DNA from: Paenibacillus xylanexedens
GTDB taxonomy: Bacteria; Bacillota; Bacilli; Paenibacillales; Paenibacillaceae
Assembly (NCBI RefSeq): GCF_017874615.1
Contig: NZ_JAGIKV010000027.1
Coordinates: 16,993-80,992 of the forward strand
Length of the DNA stretch: 64,000 nt
Direction: 5' to 3'
This document shows, one piece after another, positions 27,174 to 35,989 of this stretch. The translations under genes and the position numbers were made by a program. Numbering within the stretch: position 1 is the stretch's first letter; every line of letters starts with the position of its first letter. The notes beneath the pieces were generated by a model. The model was given only the letters and a program-made list of their open reading frames with translations. It did not search any database and had not been told where the DNA came from.

Positions 27174-28637
27174 GTGCGGAGAAGCACATGGAAAAAACGT
27201 AAATCGATCATCATGGGCATGATCTGCCTCCTGTTGTTCGTTCAAGAGGCGCCCTTCGTGAGTGCAGACGGGAAAACGGATGCGTATCATTATTCCTTCT
27301 GGGGTGACACAGTTCCTTCACCGGCGGCATATGAGGCAACAACCATTATCACCGGCAAGAAGTTGAACACAACTCCTATGAAAGAGCCGAGTGACATGCA
27401 TGTTACCGCCAATCAGCACGTCTTTGTGCTCGATTCGGGCAATGGCCGCATCATTGAGATGGATCGCAACTTCAAGCTGGTACGGACGATTGATTCATTT
27501 GAGCAGGAAGGCAAGGAAGATCATTTTAAGAATCCACAGGGATTGTACGTCACGGAAAAAGGCCATCTGCTGGTCGCAGATTCGGATAATCATCGGGTGG
27601 TGCATCTGGATGAACAGGGGAAGCTGGTCAAGATCGTGTCTGAACCAAAATCGGATCTGCTTAAAGCAGACTTCCAGTTTAAACCGATGCGGATTGTTAT
27701 GGACAAGGGGGAGCGTATCTACGTCATGGCCGAAGGCGTATTTGATGGATTCATGGAGTTCAGCGCCGATGGTACGTTCTCTTCCTTCATTGGAGCGAAC
27801 AGAGTTCAGGTGGACCCGGTGGAGTATCTGTGGAAGCGGTTTGCAACACGGGAGCAGCGGAGTCAGATGGTGATGTTCACTCCAACGGAATTTACCAATC
27901 TGGATATGGATGAAGAGGGCTTTATCTACGCCACTAGCGGGGATCGCGGCAAAGATCCGGTCAAAAAGCTGAATGCCCAGGGTACAGACATTTTGCGCAG
28001 AGAAGGCTATCAGACTCCGCAGGGTGATTTGCTGTATACCCAGGAAGCGGGGCCATCCCGCCTGATTGATGTGGATGTGGGTGACAGTGACATGTATTCC
28101 GTACTGGATTCCAGCAAGGGCCGAATCTTCACCTACAATGGAGACGGATACCTGCTCCATATTTATGGCGGCATCGGGAACCGCTTGGGCCAATTTAATA
28201 CACCTGTTGCACTGGAACGTGCGGGAGACCGGATGTTAGTTCTGGATAAAGCGCTGGGTGAAATCACCGTCTTTCAAACAACTGAATACGGACGTACACT
28301 CCACGAAGCGGTGCGCAGCTACTATAACGGTGATGAAGCTCAATCTTCGGTGCTGTTTTCCCAAGCTGCCGAGATGAACGCTAACTTGGAATATGCGTAT
28401 GCGGGAATTGGCAAAGCATTGCTTCGTCAGAAGGAATACGCCGAGTCTGCGAAATATTTCAAGCGCAGCATGGAGCCCAAAGGGTATTCCAAAGCTTTTC
28501 TTTTGTACCGCAAAGAGCTGATGCGTGAGCATTTTTCATGGATGATGTCCGGTATATTCCTGGCTGTCGCTGCGATTGTCACCGTCATCATCGTTCGCAG
28601 GCAGAAAAGGAGGACTACGAATGCAGGCATCAAGTAA
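27174..28637 (+). CDS. NHL-repeat beta-propeller protein with TPR-like region and C-terminal anchor
   Basis: A 487-residue exported protein. A signal peptide (residues 1-31) is followed by NHL-type repeats such as VLDSGNGRIIEMD and VADSDNHRVVHLDEQG, predicted to form a beta-propeller (residues about 55-370). A short helical TPR-like stretch (about 375-440: YAGIGKALLRQKEYAESAKYF) and a single membrane segment (about 455-475) end in a basic tail, giving an outside-facing, C-terminally anchored protein. GTG start with AAAGGAGG seven bases upstream. It sits between permeases and the Yip1-like gene, so it may be a scaffold of the import machine; that is inference. Confidence 0.82.
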   Translation: MRRSTWKKRKSIIMGMICLLLFVQEAPFVSADGKTDAYHYSFWGDTVPSPAAYEATTIITGKKLNTTPMKEPSDMHVTANQHVFVLDSGNGRIIEMDRNFKLVRTIDSFEQEGKEDHFKNPQGLYVTEKGHLLVADSDNHRVVHLDEQGKLVKIVSEPKSDLLKADFQFKPMRIVMDKGERIYVMAEGVFDGFMEFSADGTFSSFIGANRVQVDPVEYLWKRFATREQRSQMVMFTPTEFTNLDMDEEGFIYATSGDRGKDPVKKLNAQGTDILRREGYQTPQGDLLYTQEAGPSRLIDVDVGDSDMYSVLDSSKGRIFTYNGDGYLLHIYGGIGNRLGQFNTPVALERAGDRMLVLDKALGEITVFQTTEYGRTLHEAVRSYYNGDEAQSSVLFSQAAEMNANLEYAYAGIGKALLRQKEYAESAKYFKRSMEPKGYSKAFLLYRKELMREHFSWMMSGIFLAVAAIVTVIIVRRQKRRTTNAGIK

Positions 28638-29256
28638 GCAACTATACCAGTACCCGCTGCATCTGATTTTTCATCCGTTTGACGGATACTGGGAATTGAA
28701 GTATGAACGGAACCAGAGAAACTCACTGCTGATTGCTTTCATGATCCTGGTGCTTCTGGTCATCACCAAAATTTTGCATGCCCAGTACAGCGGTTTTCTC
28801 ATTAATCTCAGTAATCCAAAGTACCTGAACAGTCTGCTCGAAATGTTATATGTCATTATACCGGTACTGTTTTGGTGTGTGGCTAACTGGTCGTTAACCA
28901 CATTGATGGACGGGGAAGGCAAGTTCTCCGAAATTTTCATGTCAACGTGTTTTGCACTGGTACCGTTGTTACTCATTCATTTTCCATGGATCTGGCTGAG
29001 TCTTGTGATCTCTGCGCAGGAAACTGCCTTTTATTATTTCTCCAATGCACTCGCCGTTGCGTGGACGGTATATCTGTTATTTGTGGGGAATATGACGGTT
29101 CATCAGTACACACCAGCCAAAACGGTGCTCACGATGCTGCTGACACTTGTAGCGATGGCGTTTATGGCATTTCTGTGCCTGTTATTCTTCAGTCTTGTAC
29201 AGCAGATTGTATCGTTTGTCGTAACCATCTATCAGGAATTAGTGCTTCGGGGCTAA
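28621..29256 (+). CDS. Yip1-like integral membrane protein
   Basis: A 211-residue protein with about five membrane segments, resembling the bacterial Yip1 family (FHPFDGYWELKYERN, then hydrophobic helices, and NWSLTTLMDGEGKFSEIF, a typical Yip1 motif). ATG 28621 follows AGGAGG and overlaps the end of the NHL gene by 17 bp. No enzymatic motif is visible. Its constant place inside a glycan import operon suggests a membrane assembly role, which is inference. Confidence 0.8.
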   Translation: MQASSKQLYQYPLHLIFHPFDGYWELKYERNQRNSLLIAFMILVLLVITKILHAQYSGFLINLSNPKYLNSLLEMLYVIIPVLFWCVANWSLTTLMDGEGKFSEIFMSTCFALVPLLLIHFPWIWLSLVISAQETAFYYFSNALAVAWTVYLLFVGNMTVHQYTPAKTVLTMLLTLVAMAFMAFLCLLFFSLVQQIVSFVVTIYQELVLRG

Positions 29257-29273
29257 GGGAGGAGGAAATTGTT

Positions 29274-31850
29274 ATGAATTATACCGTAGCCAAAAAAATA
29301 ACAGGAATGCTGCTCGCGGGAAGCCTGCTTCTTGGCGGTTGTCAATTCTCGCCAACACCGCTCGCTCACGAGACAGTGACTGCCGCAGATCCGACGGACT
29401 TTCCCTCCCTGCCTCCCGGAGAGAAACTGAAATCATCGTTCAGCGATGTCCGCCTTCCCGGCATGGTAGGCATTGCGCAGAATGCTGCGCTGCAATTGTT
29501 CATTAACGAAGAGACTGCCGAAATTGCAGTGATTCACACGCAGAGCGGCCAGATCTGGCGCAGCAATCCTGCAGATCGTGAGCAGGATGGGGTTGCAGCC
29601 GGGATAAACAAAGACCTTTTGTCATCACAAACGAAGCTCAGCTTCTTCAACAGCCTCGGACAGAGCAGCACCGTGAATTCCTTCACGGATAGTGTTGCAC
29701 ACAAGCAAATAAGCTACGAGGTGCTGCCAAGCGGCGTGCGGGTCCACTACCAGTTTGGAAGCACTGAGCGATCCATAGAAGACTTGCCGATGAAGATCAG
29801 CAAGGAGCGATTTGAACAAAAGCTGCTTGCACAGCTAGACAAGGCCGGGCAACGGGCCTTGAAGGTCGGCTATGCGGAAGACAAGGATGAAGGCGCTTAC
29901 GTCCGGATTGATAAGGCGATGCAAGGATTGCAATTGTCCCGGGCCTTGAAGGCTTTTGACACGGCCGGTTACACATCGGAGGATCTGGCTCAGGATCATG
30001 CCGAGTTCGGCATTGAAGAGGAACGAAGTGGACCACGGCTGTTTATGCTTACGATGGAATATGAGCTGGATGGAGAGGATCTGCTTGTACGTGTTCCGTC
30101 CTCAGGCATTCATTTTCCAGAGGAATATCCGATCAACAGCATATCTGTAATGGATTACTTCGGGGCCGGGGGTTCAGAAGAAGAGGGCTCCATACTGGTG
30201 CCGGACGGTTCGGGAGCGCTGATCCATTTTAACAATGGCAAGCTGCAGTATCCTGCCTATCAACAAGATATATACGGACCGGATATGACCATGAAACTAC
30301 GGGAAGCAAGTTCGAATGAAGCCAGAGCCAGGTTGCCGGTATTTGGACTGATTCGGAAAGAGGGAGCTTTCCTGGGCATTATTGAAGAAGGGGATGCCGT
30401 TGCAGTTGTGAATGCCGATATCAGCGGCAAACTGAACAGTTACAACAACGTATATCCAAGCTTCTATGTAGTGAACAAGAGCGATGTGACGCTTCAGGCA
30501 AGTGATATGGTTCGTACACTTCCGAAATTCCAGAAGAAACCGACCGCGTCCGACTTCGTCGTTCGATATGCTTTTGTGGGGGCGGATAAGGCCTCGTACT
30601 CGGGGCTTGCATCTCTCTATCGGGATTATCTGATGCAAAACGGCGGACTTCCCGAGCTGAATGCCAGCAAGGAGCAGAGTAACGTTCCCTTTTATCTGCA
30701 ACTGTTCGGCGGCATGACAACAAGGCAGCATATGCTGGGCATACCGTATGATTCAACAGAGGCTTTGACCACGTTTGATGAAGCCAAAAACATTCTCTCC
30801 GCCTTAACGGAGAAGAAGGTATCCAATATTCAGGTGCGCTACGCGGGATGGCTTAACGGCGGACTTCATCATCGACTGCCGGATTCCATCCAAGTAGATG
30901 GCGCGGTAGGCGGGAAAAAGGGATTGCGGGAATTCAGCGCATACACACAAGAAGCGGGCATCGGTTTCTATCCCGATATCGCTCTGCTGAATGTGCAATC
31001 CAAAAAAGGGTTTAAACCGTCCAAAGAAGCTTCACGCACATTAACTCAGGAACCGGCGGTCTTGTATCCGATGAACCAGGCCATCCAGCGGCGGGACCGG
31101 GATCGTTCACCATCCTATGTGCTTTCGCCCAACATGCTGGAAGACGTGACGGCAGACATGTTAGATGAGCTGAGGTCCCTTCAAAAGGATGGACTGTCAC
31201 TAAGTCTGAATGATCTGGCAGCTCAGTTAAACAGCGATATGAATCCGAAAAAGCTGGTGGACCGAACACAAGCGCTTGGCTCCGTGAAGAAGGTACTTGA
31301 ACAGATCGGGCAGCAGGCTGGCTCGCTTGTTGCTGAAGGCGGGAACGCTTATGCCCTGCCGTATGTAACTGGTCTGACAGATGCGCCGATGACCAGCAGT
31401 CGTTTCAAGCTGGAGGATGAAGAGATTCCGTTCTATCAGCTCGTTGTACACGGTAGCATCGGTTATACGGGGACGCCATACAATCTCTCCACATATACCA
31501 ATGCAAGGCAATATGTGCTGAAGCTGATTGAATATGGAGCCAGTCCTTACTTTGCATGGTTCAATGCGCCAAACCATGTGGTGAAAGAAACGGATTATGA
31601 TGATCTCTACGCGGCGAATTATGAACAATGGATCGATCTGGCTGCCGAGATCTACAACGAGGTGAACCAGGTGAACCAACCGTTTGCCGGACGTTCCATG
31701 ATGTCCCATGAATCTCTGGAGGAGGGCGTCTTCCGGACAACATATGAAGGTGGCGGGTTCGTAATCGTCAATTATAACGACTTCCCTGTAGAAGTTGACA
31801 ACGATACAGTGGAAGCCCAAAGCTATGTGACTGGTGGTGAGCAGCTCTGA
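29274..31850 (+). CDS. Large DUF5696-like surface lipoprotein
   Basis: An 858-residue lipoprotein (lipobox LLLGGC, Cys23). The N-terminal half is beta-rich; from about residue 500 the sequence reads like a TIM-barrel hydrolase-like fold (VRYAGWLNGGLHHRLP, LGSVKKVLEQIG, GGKKGLREFSAYTQEAGIGFYPDIALL). I recognise this as the DUF5696 type known from Paenibacillus and relatives; its biochemical role is not established to my knowledge. GGGAGGAGG precedes ATG 29274; an upstream extension to 28947 overlaps the Yip1-like gene in another frame and is not real. It may be a glycan-active enzyme or a binding surface. Confidence 0.8.
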   Translation: MNYTVAKKITGMLLAGSLLLGGCQFSPTPLAHETVTAADPTDFPSLPPGEKLKSSFSDVRLPGMVGIAQNAALQLFINEETAEIAVIHTQSGQIWRSNPADREQDGVAAGINKDLLSSQTKLSFFNSLGQSSTVNSFTDSVAHKQISYEVLPSGVRVHYQFGSTERSIEDLPMKISKERFEQKLLAQLDKAGQRALKVGYAEDKDEGAYVRIDKAMQGLQLSRALKAFDTAGYTSEDLAQDHAEFGIEEERSGPRLFMLTMEYELDGEDLLVRVPSSGIHFPEEYPINSISVMDYFGAGGSEEEGSILVPDGSGALIHFNNGKLQYPAYQQDIYGPDMTMKLREASSNEARARLPVFGLIRKEGAFLGIIEEGDAVAVVNADISGKLNSYNNVYPSFYVVNKSDVTLQASDMVRTLPKFQKKPTASDFVVRYAFVGADKASYSGLASLYRDYLMQNGGLPELNASKEQSNVPFYLQLFGGMTTRQHMLGIPYDSTEALTTFDEAKNILSALTEKKVSNIQVRYAGWLNGGLHHRLPDSIQVDGAVGGKKGLREFSAYTQEAGIGFYPDIALLNVQSKKGFKPSKEASRTLTQEPAVLYPMNQAIQRRDRDRSPSYVLSPNMLEDVTADMLDELRSLQKDGLSLSLNDLAAQLNSDMNPKKLVDRTQALGSVKKVLEQIGQQAGSLVAEGGNAYALPYVTGLTDAPMTSSRFKLEDEEIPFYQLVVHGSIGYTGTPYNLSTYTNARQYVLKLIEYGASPYFAWFNAPNHVVKETDYDDLYAANYEQWIDLAAEIYNEVNQVNQPFAGRSMMSHESLEEGVFRTTYEGGGFVIVNYNDFPVEVDNDTVEAQSYVTGGEQL

Positions 31851-32749
31851 AGACGCTCCTGAAATGGAAATGGGGAAGTCGTACGTATGCTCAGCAGAAA
31901 GCCATGTGGGGCGTAATCTACGTGCTTCCCTGGCTCATTGGTTTTGTGTTGTTTTTCTTCATTCCGCTGTTAGCCTCTCTGCGATACAGCATGAGTACAA
32001 TTCAGGCTAACGCGGAAGGCATAGCAATTCAGTTCAACGGTGTTGCCAATTATATTCAGGCGCTGACCGTCAATACAAGCTTTAACCGTGCGTTAATTGA
32101 GGCGATCACAGACGTGCTCATCAACGTACCGCTTATCGTTATATTCAGTCTGTTCCTTGCCGTCATCCTGAATCAGAAGTTCAGGGGCCGGGCTGTAGCG
32201 CGGTCGATCTTTTTCCTGCCCGTTATTCTGGCATCGGGAGTGATTATGACACTGGAGAGCACCAGCCTGATTGAAGCGGTTAATCAGAGCAGCACAGGTG
32301 GAAGCTCACTCGGGACATTTGAGCTCGAAAATCTGATGGTTAACGCCGGAGTGAGCGATTGGATCGTAACGTATCTGAGCAGCGCCGTAGATCGGATCTA
32401 TCAGATCGTCAGTCAATCCGGTGTACAGATTTTGATCTTTTTGGCAGGGATCCAGACGATTTCCCCTCAACTGTATGAGGCTTCGAAGATGGAAGGGGCA
32501 ACGGGGTATGAAGCCTTTTGGAAGATTACGTTCCCAATGGTCAGCCCGCTTATTTTTGTCAATGCGATCTATACAATCATTGATTCGTTTGCCAATAACG
32601 CCATGACGGAACTGATCCGGGATACCGGCTTCGTCAAATTTGACTTTGGATTAAGTTCTGCCATGGCATGGGTCTACTTTCTGGCCATTGCCATCATTCT
32701 GGTTATCGTAAACATCATTTTCTCGAAGCGAGTCTTCTATCAAGATTAG
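31847..32749 (+). CDS. Sugar ABC importer permease, MalF type (pair 2)
   Basis: A CUT1 permease with six membrane segments and EAA loop EASKMEGATGYEAFWKITFP. The first ATG is at 31904 but has no ribosome binding site, and starting there would cut the usual charged N-terminal tail. The frame is open back to 31841, and CTG 31847 overlaps the preceding stop (CTGA) with GGTGGTGAG six bases upstream, giving 300 residues that begin KTLLKWKWGSRTYAQQK. I prefer that coupled non-ATG start, with moderate confidence. It is the second MalF-type permease of the operon. Confidence 0.85.
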   Translation: MKTLLKWKWGSRTYAQQKAMWGVIYVLPWLIGFVLFFFIPLLASLRYSMSTIQANAEGIAIQFNGVANYIQALTVNTSFNRALIEAITDVLINVPLIVIFSLFLAVILNQKFRGRAVARSIFFLPVILASGVIMTLESTSLIEAVNQSSTGGSSLGTFELENLMVNAGVSDWIVTYLSSAVDRIYQIVSQSGVQILIFLAGIQTISPQLYEASKMEGATGYEAFWKITFPMVSPLIFVNAIYTIIDSFANNAMTELIRDTGFVKFDFGLSSAMAWVYFLAIAIILVIVNIIFSKRVFYQD

Positions 32750-32766
32750 AAAGGAGGGTGTCCCAC

Positions 32767-33714
32767 GTGACAACATCACGATTATTATCGCTGGAGCATT
32801 GGAAAGGCTGGCTGTGGGCCATGATCCGATTCGTTCTGATTACCGGGCTTTCCTTCGTTATCCTGTTTCCCATATTTCAGAAGGTTTCCACATCCATCAA
32901 AGCTAAAGGTGATCTGTATTCGGCAGTGGTGGTGTGGATTCCACAGAACTTCTCCATCGACAATTTCAAAGAGGCCATACGCGTAATGGATTACTGGGCA
33001 ACGCTGTTTAATACGTTTGCCCTGTCTGCAACGACTACACTGCTGACTACAGCATCTTGTGCACTTGCAGGATACGGATTCGCCAGACTGAAATTCAGGG
33101 GAAGCAACTGGCTGTTTGCTGGTGTAATTCTGACGATTCTTGTACCGCCGACGACCATTCTCATTCCGGTATACCTGAATCTGAAAAGCTTTGATCTCAT
33201 GGGGCTTATGACGCTTATAGCCGGCAAACCTGTTAATTTGCTTAATACCTATTGGCCGTTTATTCTGACGGCGATTACGGCTAATTCACTTAAGGCCGGT
33301 TTGTACATCTTTATCTTCCGGCAATTCTTCAGAGGTATTCCGAAGGAAGTGGAGGAGGCGGCCTATGTGGACGGCGCGAGCATCGGACGAACATTTTCAA
33401 GAATCATGCTGCCCAATGCCATTCCGTCCATGGTAACAGTCATGCTGTTTTCCTTCGTATGGCAGTGGAACGACAGCTTCTATACGACGACTTATCTGAC
33501 TTCAAGTAAAGTCATGTCGACCCAGTTATCGTCCCTTCCGTATAATCTGGCCCAGCAGGTTACCGACGGTGCAGCTTCCCAGGCCGATCCGTTCTATCTG
33601 AGCATGATCCAGGATACAGGAATTCTTCTTGCTATTCTGCCTTTGATCGTCATCTATTTGTTTGTGCAACGATATTTCGTAGAGAGTGTAGAGCGTACGG
33701 GAATCGTCGGTTAA
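32767..33714 (+). CDS. Sugar ABC importer permease, MalG type (pair 2)
   Basis: A 315-residue CUT1 permease, six membrane segments, EAA loop EEAAYVDGASIGRTFSRIMLP. GTG 32767 follows AAGGAGGG by eight to nine bases; a longer reading from 32668 overlaps the previous gene and is rejected. With 31847 it gives the operon a second full translocation pore. Confidence 0.92.
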   Translation: MTTSRLLSLEHWKGWLWAMIRFVLITGLSFVILFPIFQKVSTSIKAKGDLYSAVVVWIPQNFSIDNFKEAIRVMDYWATLFNTFALSATTTLLTTASCALAGYGFARLKFRGSNWLFAGVILTILVPPTTILIPVYLNLKSFDLMGLMTLIAGKPVNLLNTYWPFILTAITANSLKAGLYIFIFRQFFRGIPKEVEEAAYVDGASIGRTFSRIMLPNAIPSMVTVMLFSFVWQWNDSFYTTTYLTSSKVMSTQLSSLPYNLAQQVTDGAASQADPFYLSMIQDTGILLAILPLIVIYLFVQRYFVESVERTGIVG

Positions 33715-33772
33715 GTTAAGTTCTTCTGTACGTTTGGAGTGGGATCAGACTGGAAGAGGGAGGAGGAACTTC

Positions 33773-33907
33773 ATGCAACATTCCATCTTTGAAAAGGGGG
33801 CATGTAACGATCTCATGAACGGCTGCTCACAGCAGAACCGCGATCCTTCCCTGCGCAGGATCCCCCTACTGGTGTGGAACGGGCTGCGTGAGCGGGCGCC
33901 GACCTGA
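33773..33907 (+). CDS. Possible 44-residue small protein
   Basis: ATG 33773 is preceded by a near-perfect AGGGAGGAGG six bases away, the best ribosome binding site in the region, and the frame runs 44 codons to TGA. The product is polar and basic toward its end, with two Cys (GACNDLMNGCS) and no membrane segment. It sits between the last permease and the GH5 gene. It could be a real small protein, a leader peptide, or the start of a decayed gene. I know no homologue. Confidence 0.4.
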   Translation: MQHSIFEKGACNDLMNGCSQQNRDPSLRRIPLLVWNGLRERAPT

Positions 33908-33988
33908 GCGATCTGTTTGATCAGAGATACTCTGACGGAGCATACTCGCGTTATTGCAAGGCAATATATCAGATCAGGAGGAATTATA

Positions 33989-35695
33989 GTGAAGAAGTTC
34001 ATGACATCTTGTAAACTTGTACTCATTCTGGCTTTATTGATCACAATTGCTCCATGGGGAGGCAGCCGCGCCGAAGCATGGGTGGGCATGCCGATGGGCA
34101 AGCTTCACGTAAACGGCAAAAACCTGGTGAACAGCAACAACCAGCCTGTGCTTCTGGACGGTTGGCATCAACCTTCAGGGGCCTACTGGACATATCAGGA
34201 TAGCAATTATTATCTCAATCTGCACGGCAATAACCGTCATGCAGCTACACTGGCTTATCTGAAAGACATTACCGATACTTTTGCTGACACCAGCCCGAAA
34301 TACGGAAGCAATCATGGCTGGAATATGAATCAGGTACGTCTGTTCATCGATCGTCAGGACATGGGAGATGTGGCTGCTGGTACATATAACTTTGCCGGTG
34401 TGCAGACCGTTACGCAAAATGTAATTATTCCGTACATTCAATATGCCAAAACAAAAGGTGTCTATGTTGTCCTGGGACTGGACTTCACATTGAAGGATGA
34501 TCAGGCAACAACACCTGCCAACCTGCAAAAATTCAACGAAATCTGGGGTTATCTCGCTTCACGCCCGGAGATCAAAAGTGCAGACAACGTTCACTTCGAA
34601 CTGGTCAACGAACCGGTGAAATCCTATGCCAATGGACATTGGGGTGGATACAACGGGGAAAATGACTTTGTGGATCACTGGAATGATTTGCGTAATTTCC
34701 AAAATTCCATGATTTCAACAATTCGCAGCAAAGGTGCGGACAACGTCATCTGGGCGGCAGGTCTCGGATACAACCAATTTTACAGCTTGACGGCAAGCCA
34801 TCCATTGACTGATCCGCTCAATAACTATGGATATGCGGTTCACTGGTACCCTGGTTATGGCGCATATGACAACTTCTCTATCCTGCAAGACCAGTGGAAT
34901 ACCAACGTGAAGGCAGCCGCTGACAAATATCCGATTAATATTACCGAGGTAACCTGGTTCAAAAACAAACCTGGCGATTCGGCCTATTGGAACTTGTTTA
35001 ATGGTAGCAATGAAGGTTTTGGCACCAATACCAAAACGATTTTCAACGCATCAGGTAATGTCAGCATTGCAGCTCATATGAACGGATTCATTCTAAGTGA
35101 AGGACCACGAAGCTCCTTTGCCGACCCAACGGCTGGACTGAAATGGGATGGAGATGCTTCACGGAGTGCCATGGGACGATTCCTGTTCAACTGGTACCAT
35201 GAACGTGCTCAGACTTACCCGGGCAGTGGACAAGGCGGCGGACCGACAACGGGTCTTGTATCCGGTGCAACTTATAAAATCGTAGCCCGGCATTCCAACA
35301 AAGTTGTTGATGTTCCTGGTGGTCAAAATGAAAATAATCTTCAGCTCCAGCAGTGGAGCGATCTGGGAGGTAACCCTCAGAAGTGGGTTCTGACTTCGAT
35401 CGGTAACGGCAACTATACACTGACAAGTGTGAACTCGCCGGACAAAGTCATCGACATTCGCAACGGTACCCTCACCAATGGGGAAGCGGTTCAACTCATG
35501 AGCAATCTGAACACAACCGCTCAGCATTTTAAGGTCAACGATCTTGGTAACGGGTACTGGAGTATCATCAACGTGAACAGCAATAAAGCGATTGAAGTGG
35601 CGAACGCTTCCACTTCGGATGGAGCCCAGCTGCAACAGAACACCTACACAGGTGCTACAAACCAACAATGGAAATTTGTTGCCGTTAGCAATTAA
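33989..35695 (+). CDS. Secreted GH5-like glycoside hydrolase with ricin-type lectin domain
   Basis: A 568-residue exported enzyme. The signal peptide ends near residue 30 (GSRAEA). The catalytic TIM barrel (about 35-400) shows the acid/base Glu in FELVNEP and the nucleophile Glu in NITEVTW, with the substrate-site VHWYPGY. After a Gly/Pro/Thr linker (SGQGGGPTTG), residues about 425-568 form a three-part ricin-B/CBM13-like domain with QxW-type motifs (GGNPQKW, GATNQQW). GTG 33989 follows AGGAGG. Position after the dual-permease operon suggests it makes the imported oligosaccharides. Substrate (glucan, mannan, xyloglucan) is undecided. Confidence 0.88.
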   Translation: MKKFMTSCKLVLILALLITIAPWGGSRAEAWVGMPMGKLHVNGKNLVNSNNQPVLLDGWHQPSGAYWTYQDSNYYLNLHGNNRHAATLAYLKDITDTFADTSPKYGSNHGWNMNQVRLFIDRQDMGDVAAGTYNFAGVQTVTQNVIIPYIQYAKTKGVYVVLGLDFTLKDDQATTPANLQKFNEIWGYLASRPEIKSADNVHFELVNEPVKSYANGHWGGYNGENDFVDHWNDLRNFQNSMISTIRSKGADNVIWAAGLGYNQFYSLTASHPLTDPLNNYGYAVHWYPGYGAYDNFSILQDQWNTNVKAAADKYPINITEVTWFKNKPGDSAYWNLFNGSNEGFGTNTKTIFNASGNVSIAAHMNGFILSEGPRSSFADPTAGLKWDGDASRSAMGRFLFNWYHERAQTYPGSGQGGGPTTGLVSGATYKIVARHSNKVVDVPGGQNENNLQLQQWSDLGGNPQKWVLTSIGNGNYTLTSVNSPDKVIDIRNGTLTNGEAVQLMSNLNTTAQHFKVNDLGNGYWSIINVNSNKAIEVANASTSDGAQLQQNTYTGATNQQWKFVAVSN

Positions 35696-35715
35696 TAAGC
35701 ACAACGTTAAACAAC

Positions 35716-35754
35716 AACCTCCCCAAGTCATTCCATGTCTTGGGGAGGTTCTTT
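35716..35754 (+). terminator. Terminator after the GH5 gene
   Basis: AACCTCCCCAAG and CTTGGGGAGGTT form a 12-bp stem around an 11-nt loop, followed by a short T-rich stretch. The 235 bp from here to the next gene hold its promoter region, including a half cre-like TGTAAGCGCTT at about 35958; no other gene is seen. Confidence 0.8.
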
Positions 35755-35989
35755 GCGTTTATTTTTGATACTTTGTGATGGATGTCATGCGAAGGTAAAA
35801 TACAACTATATTTGTGCGCTAACCCACAGAGCAACAATTATTTTCATGCAAGCATTGTACGCTGCAGTATGCAAATGTACCATAAGGAAGAAGTTGTACC
35901 TTCACCAGGAAGAAATGCCCGGTGTATCATTGAACAGCTACCTTATCACAGAGAAATGTAAGCGCTTGATAAAAAAAGGGAGGGTACAT

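Noticed and set aside
28947..29273. Upstream extension of the DUF5696-like lipoprotein
   Set aside because: It overlaps the Yip1-like gene in another frame, and a lipobox signal begins exactly at ATG 29274 behind GGGAGGAGG.
35735..35989. Upstream extension of the membrane AraC regulator
   Set aside because: It begins inside the terminator of the GH5 gene; a strong ribosome binding site and a membrane segment start at 35990.
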